From Ignavibacteria bacterium UBA961 (GTDB lineage: Bacteria > Bacteroidota > Ignavibacteria > Kapaibacteriales > UBA961): a stretch of DNA of 5,353 nt. Position 1 is the stretch's first letter. Each line of letters begins with the position of its first letter. The stretch covers positions 2,433 to 7,785 of the forward strand of contig DBCJ01000032.1 in the NCBI GenBank assembly GCA_002293005.1, given 5' to 3'. Below are positions 1 through 5,353 of the stretch, piece after piece. The notes under the pieces were generated by a model. It made no database searches. It worked only from the letters and a program-made list of their open reading frames with translations, and was not told the DNA's origin. The position numbers were made by a program, and so were the translations under genes.

Positions 1-761
1 TCCTGATATTCATCAATCATGATGAATTGATGCTCTTTCTGAAGTTGTGAAGCTATATGTGGTTTGCTTTCAAGCAGCATCAGAAGATAGACAAGCAAAT
101 CATCATAATCCATCAAATGATGTTGCCTCTTATAATTCACATACTGCGTGAAGAGTGCGATGATAGCATCAAGCTCCTGAATAAACTGCGGATATTGTTC
201 ATGCACGATGGATTCCACTGTCTTGCACATATTGACAGATAATCCATAGATCGTTGCGAGCGTATGCTTTTGAGGAAATCTTCTCTTGGTCTTTTGTGCG
301 GAGCTGCGATTCCGAATGAGATTCATTGCATCTTCCACATCAGATTGATCAATCACGGAGAAAGTTTGATTGAATCCCAATTCTGTTGCAAAGCGTCTGA
401 GTGTACGATGTGCAAATGAGTGGAATGTTCCTCCATTCACTTTATCGCATCTTCCAGCCAGCATGGTAGATGCTCTGCGAAGCATTTCAGAAGCGGACTT
501 TCGGGTGAATGTCAGAAGGAGAATGCGCTCGGGAGGAATGCCTGATTCAACGAGTCTGGCAAGTCGATAGACCAAAACGCGGGTTTTGCCTGTTCCTGCG
601 CCGGCAAGCACGAGTGCCGGACCATAGACATGACATACCGCGGACAATTGAGCCGGATTCAATTCCTGTTCATAAGGAATGGTATAGCGTGCCTCTGCAG
701 TCTTGTCCGATTGTACAATCGAATGTGATGTAGTAGAGCTGCGTAGGACGAGTTTTTTCAT
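1..761 (-). CDS. UvrD/PcrA-like superfamily 1 DNA helicase, N-terminal part (3' end outside window)
   Basis: The first 253 residues of an ATP-dependent SF1A helicase can be read, and the frame is open at the left edge. Visible motifs in order: a Q-motif-like LNPAQLSAV (34-42), Walker A AGAGTGKTR (53-61), motif Ia LLTFTRKSASEM (82-93), motif Ib GGTFHSF (110-116), a DYDDLL block (218-223), and motif II/Walker B IMIDEYQ (247-253), where the window ends just before the expected Asp. Family knowledge: such enzymes are 3'-5' translocases acting in nucleotide excision and mismatch repair and at stalled forks; full proteins run to roughly 650-800 residues, so about two thirds is missing. The ATG at 761 is chosen because the frame is closed further upstream by the preceding gene. 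It leaves about 33 residues before the Q motif. No Shine-Dalgarno is seen, and the start lies 25 bp after the stop of the acidic-tail gene, so co-transcription is likely. UvrD, PcrA, Rep and a distinct paralogue cannot be separated from this fragment. Confidence 0.95.
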   Translation of the reverse strand, partial: MKKLVLRSSTTSHSIVQSDKTAEARYTIPYEQELNPAQLSAVCHVYGPALVLAGAGTGKTRVLVYRLARLVESGIPPERILLLTFTRKSASEMLRRASTMLAGRCDKVNGGTFHSFAHRTLRRFATELGFNQTFSVIDQSDVEDAMNLIRNRSSAQKTKRRFPQKHTLATIYGLSVNMCKTVESIVHEQYPQFIQELDAIIALFTQYVNYKRQHHLMDYDDLLVYLLMLLESKPHIASQLQKEHQFIMIDEYQ

Positions 762-766
762 TGATA

Positions 767-781
767 AACATCAGTGATGTT
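767..781. repeat. 15-bp perfect palindrome between acidic-tail gene and helicase
   Basis: AACATCA and TGATGTT are exact inverted copies separated by one base. They fill most of the 24-bp gap between the stop of the upstream gene and the helicase ATG. The one-base centre makes a long RNA hairpin less likely than a protein-bound DNA dyad. No T-run follows, so it is not a terminator. It may be chance; its placement just before a start codon with no Shine-Dalgarno is the reason for listing it. Confidence 0.5.
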
Positions 782-785
782 GAAA

Positions 786-1217
786 TCAGAATTGATCTTC
801 TTGTGTTTCCTCATCATCGAAGAGCGGATCATCATCTAGATCATTTTCATCGAATGCGAGTTCATCATCGAATTCATCATCGGAATCCCAGCCACCTGTT
901 ACAAGATCAGACTCCAAGAATTCTTCAAGTTGTTGCAATACAGGTTCTTGAGAAAGGAGTGAAACAAGCTTTTGTGCATGAGCATCTGCATCCGCAGAAG
1001 TGCAATTCCAAATCTCTTCTTTCATATATGAAGGAGTTTTCTTCGCATCGGTGATCATCCCGACTATTGCTGATTGATTCGTGATCGTCGTCGTCACATC
1101 CGTGTCTGCATTTGTTGCTCTCACTTCAAATGTTGCAGGCTTATCGCCAGTGGTCCAGATGATGTCGATATAAAAAAGATCCCCTTCAAAACTTTTCAAA
1201 TGTTGTTTGTTCTTCAT
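786..1217 (-). CDS. Hypothetical 143-aa protein with a highly acidic C-terminal tail
   Basis: I do not recognise the family. The N-terminal ~70 residues alternate beta-like hydrophobic patterns (GDLFYIDIIW at 12-21, TFEVRAT at 29-35, SAIVGMI at 49-55). Residues 76-105 look helical (AHAQKLVSLLSQ, VLQQLEEFLES). From Trp110 to the end, 19 of 34 residues are Asp or Glu and none is basic, with repeating F-D-D-E-like units. There is no signal peptide or membrane segment, so it is probably cytoplasmic. The start at 1217 (MKNKQHLKSF) is preferred. The frame can be extended to a TTG at 1283, but that would put the predicted promoter -7 box (1264-1271) inside the coding region and adds an unconvincing 22 residues. 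The gene has its own promoter and is followed after 24 bp by the helicase, so the two probably form an operon. A charged tail like this could bind a basic partner or act as a DNA-mimic surface; that is speculation. Confidence 0.8.
   Translation of the reverse strand: MKNKQHLKSFEGDLFYIDIIWTTGDKPATFEVRATNADTDVTTTITNQSAIVGMITDAKKTPSYMKEEIWNCTSADADAHAQKLVSLLSQEPVLQQLEEFLESDLVTGGWDSDDEFDDELAFDENDLDDDPLFDDEETQEDQF
861..884. repeat. 12-bp imperfect tandem repeat encoding the acidic tail
   Basis: On the plus strand TTCATCATCGAA is followed directly by TTCATCATCGGA (11 of 12 bases identical). On the coding strand this reads SDDE-FDDE. Looser versions of the same unit continue on the low-coordinate side (FDEN, FDDE). 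The tail therefore probably grew by short in-frame duplications of GAT/GAA codons. Confidence 0.7.
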
Positions 1218-1263
1218 GATGCTTCTGTCGGAAAGAGTAAAGAATGATTTGATATAATGCGGG

Positions 1264-1293
1264 CAAAGATAAGAAAATGACAAGAATGCTCAA
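1264..1293 (-). promoter_or_regulatory. Bacteroidota-type promoter for acidic-tail gene and helicase
   Basis: On the minus strand TTG (1293-1291) is followed after 19 bp by TATCTTTG (1271-1264), an exact match to the TAnnTTTG -7 box of Bacteroidota primary-sigma promoters with a normal spacing to the -33 TTG. The -33 TTG overlaps the TGA stop of the upstream TPR gene (1292-1290). Transcription would begin near 1257, giving a leader of about 40 nt before the ATG at 1217, which agrees with that start choice. The rest of the 1218-1289 gap shows no terminator. Confidence 0.7.
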
Positions 1294-2978
1294 TCTTGAA
1301 GAAGCTTGGTTCTGAATGCTTGATATTCTGGTGCATTCTTGATTTCAAGAGCTTTGTCAATATGCTCCCATGCTTTTTCATTCTCGGATATAGATTGATA
1401 GATCATGCTCAGATGATAATGGAGAATCCCGCTTCTATCCATATCTTGATTCAAAGCTTTTTGAAGAATTTCAATTGCAGATTGTGTATTACCCATTTTG
1501 AATTGTAACCAAGCATAGGTGTCAAGATAGGATTGATTATCGGGATACTGTGAAATCGCCAGCAGAGACATCCGCAATGCTTCATTTAGATTCTCATTTC
1601 TTTCCGTGAGAGAATAGGCATAATTATTATTATACATCGCATTCATGCTATCAAGTTTGAGTGCTTCTCCAAAGCAGGAGTCGGAAGCGCGGTATGCTTT
1701 CTCATGACCAAATATTCCGCCCATCTCTGCCCATGCATCACCCTCTTTTGGGTTTCTACGAATCGCTTCTTGCAAATAGGATTTTGCTTCAGAAAATTTG
1801 TCTTGCTCCCGCGCCTGTATTCCCAAGAGAAAATGAAATCTTGATTCTTCGGGATATTTTTGGGCATATCGTTTGCAATGCGTGATAAATAGTGAGATTC
1901 TTTCCATTCGCATCAATTCATAAGCAAGTCCGATTGTCTGTTTGACATGACTTGTATCCGCTCTATTCAGCGCCTTTTGATGCAATGCATCAGCTGTTTC
2001 ATGTTGTGCAAATTCTGCCATCAATGCGAGTGAAATCAACATATTCCAAGAAGATGTGTTATAGTCCTTGACCTTCATGAGATGCCTTTCTATCATCCCA
2101 TTCACATTCAGCGTGTCCTTCCGAATGAGAATATTCATGAGAAGCGCTTGATAATAATCTTCCAATTCTTGATCAATTGCCGTTGGTAGAAAACCTTCAA
2201 TTACAGTGAGCACCTCTTCGCTGCGAGCATATAATTGCAAACCTTCAATGAGCAGTGAACGAGCTTTGGAATTATCCGGATGCATCGCATAATGCTCTCT
2301 CATCAATGTTATGAATTCTTCCTCTTTTCCATTTCGTACAAGCAACATGCCGAATCGATTGACGATATCTGTTTCATATCCGGTGGAATTGATGAGTTTC
2401 CGAAAATGCTTTTCTGCCTCTTCAGGAAATAAGATCTCCGTCAAAGCGGCAAGGGCATAAGTATATTTGATATCGGACTTCATGCTGTCCAAATCGATAT
2501 AAGCAATTAGTGCTTTGTCATATTGCTCATGATCTATATAGAATTCAGCTAGGGCTTCACGGGCTATGATCAAATTCGGTTCGAGCAATACGGCTTTTTT
2601 CATGTGCTCAATGGCAAGATCTGTCTTGAGAAGTTTATAGTAAGACATTCCCATTGAATAAAAGGTCATTGCCGAAGTATCAAGATGCAGAATACGCTTA
2701 TAGATTTTAAGCGCTTCATCATGTTGATCACGCAATTGCAATTCAGATGCTTGAAGATAATAGTCCAAAACTATACCGGCCATTCTGCTGGAATCAGCTT
2801 TGGAAAGTGGCGATGGTTTTGTTCTGAAAATGGAAGGGAGCGGCTTGACAATTCGTTTGTTTACCGTATTGATATTTGTTTCAGGAAGCGGTGAGGTACA
2901 TCCCCAGAATACCATAATTCCGAGAAGGATCATGGATAGATTCAAGAGTGATATACCTGAGGTGATTTTCATCTTCAT
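1290..2978 (-). CDS. TPR-repeat protein, probable lipoprotein (562 aa)
   Basis: An N-terminal MKMKIT plus hydrophobic stretch (9-25) ends at Cys27 in VFWGC, a loose lipobox: Gly at -1 is normal, but Phe/Trp at -3/-2 are not typical. Exported and lipid-anchored is therefore probable, not certain. Mature protein: a Pro/Ser-rich linker (~30-60), then tetratricopeptide repeats at about 65-160 (e.g. HDEALKIYKRILHLD, TDLAIEHMKKAVLLEP). A diverged helical middle (~160-370) follows, then clear TPRs at about 371-545 (FSEAKSYLQEAIRRNP, AYSLTERNENLNEALRM, YLDTYAWLQFKMGN, KAWEHIDKALEI). TPRs form helical scaffolds that bind peptides or proteins; no catalytic domain is visible, so no specific role is assigned. 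The frame is open upstream to 3056, but that would run through the rpmB terminator and into rpmB. In-frame ATGs at 2993, 2978 and 2972 are all possible; 2978 gives the neatest signal sequence. No Shine-Dalgarno is seen. The next gene's promoter overlaps this gene's stop codon. Confidence 0.88.
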   Translation of the reverse strand: MKMKITSGISLLNLSMILLGIMVFWGCTSPLPETNINTVNKRIVKPLPSIFRTKPSPLSKADSSRMAGIVLDYYLQASELQLRDQHDEALKIYKRILHLDTSAMTFYSMGMSYYKLLKTDLAIEHMKKAVLLEPNLIIAREALAEFYIDHEQYDKALIAYIDLDSMKSDIKYTYALAALTEILFPEEAEKHFRKLINSTGYETDIVNRFGMLLVRNGKEEEFITLMREHYAMHPDNSKARSLLIEGLQLYARSEEVLTVIEGFLPTAIDQELEDYYQALLMNILIRKDTLNVNGMIERHLMKVKDYNTSSWNMLISLALMAEFAQHETADALHQKALNRADTSHVKQTIGLAYELMRMERISLFITHCKRYAQKYPEESRFHFLLGIQAREQDKFSEAKSYLQEAIRRNPKEGDAWAEMGGIFGHEKAYRASDSCFGEALKLDSMNAMYNNNYAYSLTERNENLNEALRMSLLAISQYPDNQSYLDTYAWLQFKMGNTQSAIEILQKALNQDMDRSGILHYHLSMIYQSISENEKAWEHIDKALEIKNAPEYQAFRTKLLQD

Positions 2979-2993
2979 GTGATGAATATGCAT

Positions 2994-3023
2994 AAAAAAA
3001 CCCCACTTGTAGCCAAGCGGGGT
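2994..3023 (-). terminator. Rho-independent terminator of rpmB
   Basis: Minus-strand ACCCCGCTTG-GCTA-CAAGTGGGGT forms a 10-bp stem (one G-U pair) with a 4-nt loop. It is followed directly by TTTTTTT; the last stem base and the seven Ts overlap on the plus-strand A-run at 2994-3000. It lies 19 bp after the rpmB stop and ends 15 bp before the chosen start of the TPR gene. It acts for minus-strand transcription only, as there is no T-run on the other side. Confidence 0.93.
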
Positions 3024-3042
3024 ATGAGATATACTTTTTAGA

Positions 3043-3267
3043 TTACTTGGAAGCAAGATCTTTCATCATTGCCGCATAACCCTTTTTGTCGAGCGTACGC
3101 AATGCACGAGCTGTTGCTTTTACTGTAATGAAACGACCTTCTTCTGGAATCCAGATGCGCTTCTTCTGAAGATTGGGAAGAAAGCGTCTGCGTGTGCGAT
3201 TATTAGCATGAGAAACATTATTCCCATAACGGACGGTCGTACCGGTCAATTCACAAACCTTTGACAT
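3043..3267 (-). CDS. rpmB: 50S ribosomal protein bL28
   Basis: The 74-residue product has the family's full normal length and signature: MSKVCELTG at the start, GNNVSHANNRTRRRFLPNLQ (15-34), then the basic/aromatic KKRIWIPEEGRFITVKAT and the RALRTLDKKG block (54-63). bL28 is a small basic protein of the large ribosomal subunit, bound near the E site. Only one Cys (residue 5) is present, so this is the zinc-free form. The frame is open upstream to 3396, but the extra 43 residues overlap the neighbouring gene and the promoter; the conserved N-terminus fixes the start at 3267. AAGG nine bases before the ATG is a weak Shine-Dalgarno. It has its own promoter and its own strong terminator. No rpmG (bL33) follows it, unlike the arrangement common in many Bacteroidota. 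Confidence 0.98.
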   Translation of the reverse strand: MSKVCELTGTTVRYGNNVSHANNRTRRRFLPNLQKKRIWIPEEGRFITVKATARALRTLDKKGYAAMMKDLASK

Positions 3268-3316
3268 TGTCTTATACCTTGATATAGAGGTGTTTTCAAT
3301 TACTTTTTTTAGACTG

Positions 3317-3348
3317 CAAATATAGGGTATTATCCTAATACATTCAAA
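3317..3348 (-). promoter_or_regulatory. Bacteroidota-type promoter of rpmB
   Basis: On the minus strand TTTG (3348-3345) is followed after 20 bp by TATATTTG (3324-3317), an exact TAnnTTTG -7 box. Transcription would start around 3310, leaving a leader of about 43 nt before the ATG at 3267. It sits in the 106-bp gap after the ligase-like gene, in which no terminator for that gene is visible. The spacer contains a perfect dyad, listed separately. Confidence 0.75.
3327..3341. promoter_or_regulatory. Dyad (possible operator) inside the rpmB promoter spacer
   Basis: GTATTA and TAATAC are exact inverted copies around a 3-bp centre (TCC on the plus strand). The whole 15-bp element lies between the predicted -33 and -7 boxes, where a bound protein would block RNA polymerase. 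A regulator binding site is an inference from position and symmetry only. AT-rich 6-bp arms can occur by chance. Confidence 0.4.
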
Positions 3349-3373
3349 CTCTTTTACCGCTATTTTTCTCGAC

Positions 3374-4822
3374 TTATGGCGTTTTTTTCGCTTCAATCAC
3401 CCCGAAAAGTCGTTGGGAGATACCTGAATTCACCATTTTTATGGTTCTCATGGGCATTCCTGCGGATTTGTATGCGGATATGATTATTGCATACACAAGT
3501 CCATGATGTACCCAAAAAATCCAATTGATCCAATAGTAAGTGGAGAAGGAAAAAGCTACATGCGCAATCATGACATATGGTGCAATGGCTGTCATGGTGA
3601 GCATATCGGGTGATAATCGTGAGCGTAATTCTTCATTCCTTGAAGCATGAAATACACGCTTGAAGAGATATGCGAATACTGATACATAAGCCGCGAATCC
3701 CAAAGTGCCTCTTTCTGCAAGCAAACCGGAATGCAAAGAATCCGAAAATGAAATGGGATTTAACTTGGAATAATACTCATAGCAACCGGCTCCGATCCCG
3801 GTGATCGGGAACTCTGCCCAAATGGAAAAACCCTGAAATATCGTGGAAAGTCTGCCGAAGAATGACTCACCGACAATGGAAGTACCACGACCACCGCCGG
3901 TTGAAAGTACATCCACAATCCCGCCAACTCTTTTTGTGAAAAGGTCGAATACGCTGATGCTTACATATTGACTAACGATTGCATCTGTCACTAAAATGAG
4001 GGCAAATCCTCCTGCAATAGAGGAAAGCAATGCCACTTTCTTATTGGACTTTTCAAATATCATAGCCCAAATCGTGATGAGCGAAAGAGAAAATAGTGCA
4101 GTGAGTGAAAAGGTGAGAAACATGCCGATGATTGCGGGAATGACAATGCAAGCACGCAAAAGTTTTGATTCTAAAAAAGGTTTTGTATTGCGCAAAAAGG
4201 GGATAAGCAGGAATGTTAATACGAGTGTATTGAACTGCGCATAAAATGATGGCTCGCTGAATATCGATGTTGCACGATAGAAATTCTCGAAGCGAAGACT
4301 GAGCTGCGTCATATTGTCCATCGAATGATAATTCCGAATGCTGATGGACACATTATTGATAGGAATCCAGGCAAGTGGCAAATCAAATGCCCGCGCAAAA
4401 ATCTGATAGATGCCGAAGATATTTATGGCTATGCTGATCACAAGCATGAATCGTATTGCCGATCTGAATGCATCGGCAGAATAGATCCCGGAGGCAAATG
4501 TGATGATGAGAAGCCACTTTGAAAGAAAATTCGTGCTTGTTTTCAGCCACTGAATCTGCATGTCTGCATTATTTGAGATCAGCGGCATGAAGACGGATGC
4601 ATATTCGGCAAATAGTATTGCAAAAAGTCCTGTCAATGCCCAACCCGGCAATGTTTGCGTTTGCTCGCCTTTCCAAAGAAATCTATATAGCGCAAAGAAG
4701 ATCACAAGCCATGAACTGACATCTGCCGGAGTGATACCATAAGTACTCACATTGAAGAATTGATAGATATTAATCCAACAGGCAACAAAGACAAGCGATA
4801 TGATGAATGACTGCGCTTTCAT
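3374..4822 (-). CDS. O-antigen ligase/polymerase family (WaaL/Wzy-like) membrane protein
   Basis: The 482-residue protein is strongly hydrophobic, with about ten or more likely membrane spans (for example 5-22, 36-50, 60-80, 102-114, 122-142, 195-210, 223-255, 263-282, 373-388, 408-427, 432-450). Family hallmarks are a conserved RATSIFSEPSFYA segment (183-195) and a long loop (~285-336) before FPITGIGAG (338-346). A His-containing stretch HSGLLAERGTLGF (364-376) matches the core of the Wzy_C/O-antigen ligase domain. Known members sit in the inner membrane and use undecaprenyl-linked glycans on the periplasmic side, either joining O-antigen to lipid A-core or polymerising repeat units; some glycosylate proteins. 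Sequence alone does not separate these roles. The ATG at 4822 overlaps the upstream gene's TGA (ATGA at 4822-4819), with no Shine-Dalgarno, suggesting translational coupling. No glycosyltransferase or flippase gene is in view, which leaves its substrate open. Confidence 0.85.
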   Translation of the reverse strand: MKAQSFIISLVFVACWINIYQFFNVSTYGITPADVSSWLVIFFALYRFLWKGEQTQTLPGWALTGLFAILFAEYASVFMPLISNNADMQIQWLKTSTNFLSKWLLIITFASGIYSADAFRSAIRFMLVISIAINIFGIYQIFARAFDLPLAWIPINNVSISIRNYHSMDNMTQLSLRFENFYRATSIFSEPSFYAQFNTLVLTFLLIPFLRNTKPFLESKLLRACIVIPAIIGMFLTFSLTALFSLSLITIWAMIFEKSNKKVALLSSIAGGFALILVTDAIVSQYVSISVFDLFTKRVGGIVDVLSTGGGRGTSIVGESFFGRLSTIFQGFSIWAEFPITGIGAGCYEYYSKLNPISFSDSLHSGLLAERGTLGFAAYVSVFAYLFKRVFHASRNEELRSRLSPDMLTMTAIAPYVMIAHVAFSFSTYYWINWIFWVHHGLVYAIIISAYKSAGMPMRTIKMVNSGISQRLFGVIEAKKTP

Positions 4823-5353
4823 GAATGATGAGCCAAAGCTTCCTTCAGTGAATTGACATCATGGACAGGCAAGGTGCAAGCATAATCCTTGCATAAGAAA
4901 ATGGAAAGATCCTCTTTACTTTTTTGACCAGAAAGCATCGGAGAAATAGTATCGAGTTGATTACCGGTTTCATTGTATGCGATGACTGCATGTGGCAAAT
5001 ATGTACTCAATATCAATTGTTTGCATGCATCTCTTTCCTGCGATGTTTCAATTCCTGTAATCATGATTTCAGAGCGTGGTCCTGTAAGAAATGACAATGT
5101 CATCAGCATCGCAGAAAATCCATTTGGATAGGATTGAATATTCTTTCCATTGGCTTGAATGATTGCATATGCCGTGGAGAAATACTCTTGTTTACCTGTC
5201 AATGCACCAAGTTTGGCGAAGACCATCGATGCAATGGAAGCGCCCGATGGAATGGCTCCATCATAAGCCGATGCATATTGATGAAAGTCGAGTTCTTGGA
5301 TTTTCGACACCTTTATGCGACCTTCATCATCCATGAATTGCTCTTTGAAAATC
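4819..5353 (-). CDS. YyaL/SSP411-type thioredoxin-domain (DUF255) protein, C-terminal part (5' end outside window)
   Basis: The frame is open at the right edge; 177 residues plus the TGA stop are visible, beginning IFKEQFMDDEGR. The internal Met at 5334 is not the true start. Family landmarks in the C-terminal region: AYDGAIPSGASIAS (29-42 of the visible part), SYPNG, SEIMITG, and the cysteine-containing FLCKDYACTLP near the end, which matches the C-x4-C-x-x-P ending I recall for B. subtilis YyaL. Full-length members are about 650-700 residues, with an N-terminal thioredoxin-like domain and a C-terminal (alpha/alpha)6 barrel resembling N-acylglucosamine 2-epimerase. The thioredoxin part is off-window, so its CxxC state is unknown. 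The biochemical role of the family is poorly defined. The gene overlaps the next by 4 bp (ATGA), placing it in one operon with the ligase-like gene; their promoter must lie outside the window. Confidence 0.9.
   Translation of the reverse strand, partial: IFKEQFMDDEGRIKVSKIQELDFHQYASAYDGAIPSGASIASMVFAKLGALTGKQEYFSTAYAIIQANGKNIQSYPNGFSAMLMTLSFLTGPRSEIMITGIETSQERDACKQLILSTYLPHAVIAYNETGNQLDTISPMLSGQKSKEDLSIFLCKDYACTLPVHDVNSLKEALAHHS

Noticed and set aside
370..733. Overlapping plus-strand open frames across the helicase gene
   Set aside because: They are shadows of a strand whose coding sequence carries every expected helicase motif; neither resembles a known protein.
761..1054. Plus-strand open frame with a strikingly His-rich product
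   Set aside because: It is antisense to the acidic-tail gene. The GAT codons of that gene read as ATC/CAT/TCA on the other strand, which creates the His run. There is no promoter or ribosome site and no family resemblance.
1218..1283. Upstream extension of the acidic-tail protein to a TTG at 1283
   Set aside because: It would translate the predicted -7 promoter box and start upstream of the expected transcript start. The internal ATG at 1217 gives a sensible N-terminus.
1643..1885. Open frames on both strands within the TPR gene
   Set aside because: Both lie inside clear TPR coding sequence in other frames and have no supporting features.
2979..3056. N-terminal extension of the TPR protein up to 3056
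   Set aside because: It would pass through the rpmB terminator hairpin and into the rpmB coding region, and would bury the signal sequence. The ATG at 2993 remains a minor alternative to 2978.
3268..3396. 43-residue N-terminal extension of bL28
   Set aside because: bL28 begins MSKVCELTG in the family. The extension covers the promoter and overlaps the 3' end of the ligase-like gene, so it is only open by chance.
3996..4522. Plus-strand open frames opposite the ligase-like membrane protein
   Set aside because: They are antisense to a well-supported gene and have no start signals or recognisable domains.
1..5353. CRISPR arrays, tRNA/rRNA genes, insertion sequences, phage or defence genes
   Set aside because: I looked for spaced direct repeats, tRNA-like arms, transposase or integrase motifs and long terminal inverted repeats and saw none. 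The helicase alone is better explained as a repair enzyme.

Overview
All recognisable genes in this window lie on the minus strand. Three sequence clues point to the Bacteroidota/Chlorobiota supergroup. Two intergenic regions carry an exact TAnnTTTG box with an upstream TTG/TTTG at 19-20 bp, which is the Bacteroidota-type housekeeping promoter. Start codons mostly lack clear Shine-Dalgarno sequences. The ribosomal protein bL28 is of the kind found in that group and its relatives. A more basal lineage (Ignavibacteria/Kapabacteria-like or similar) is possible, because bL28 stands alone rather than in the rpmB-rpmG-DUF4295 cluster common in Bacteroidia and Flavobacteriia. This placement is inference, not proof.

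Layout in the direction of transcription (right to left): the 3' end of a YyaL/SSP411-type gene (thioredoxin-domain DUF255 protein, C-terminal part only) runs in from the right edge to 4819. It overlaps by ATGA with a 482-aa polytopic membrane protein of the O-antigen ligase/polymerase (WaaL/Wzy-like) family (4822-3374). After a 106-bp gap holding a strong promoter candidate with an internal dyad comes rpmB (3267-3043), closed by a textbook intrinsic terminator (3023-2994). Immediately after the terminator's T-run begins a 562-aa TPR protein with a probable lipoprotein signal (2978-1290). A second Bacteroidota-type promoter overlaps that gene's stop codon and drives a 143-aa protein with an extremely acidic tail (1217-786). 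That gene is followed after 25 bp by a UvrD/PcrA-like superfamily 1 helicase (761 to the left edge, cut exactly at motif II).

The genes form at least three transcriptional groups: the DUF255/ligase-like pair, rpmB (with the TPR gene reached only by readthrough or an unseen promoter), and acidic protein plus helicase. There is no common pathway linking them. The window looks like ordinary chromosomal backbone rather than a mobile or defence island. I found no transposase, integrase, CRISPR array, tRNA or rRNA. The points most worth a second look are the acidic-tail protein paired with the helicase, the terminator abutting the TPR lipoprotein gene, and the dyad inside the rpmB promoter. I do not see a clear undescribed multi-gene system.
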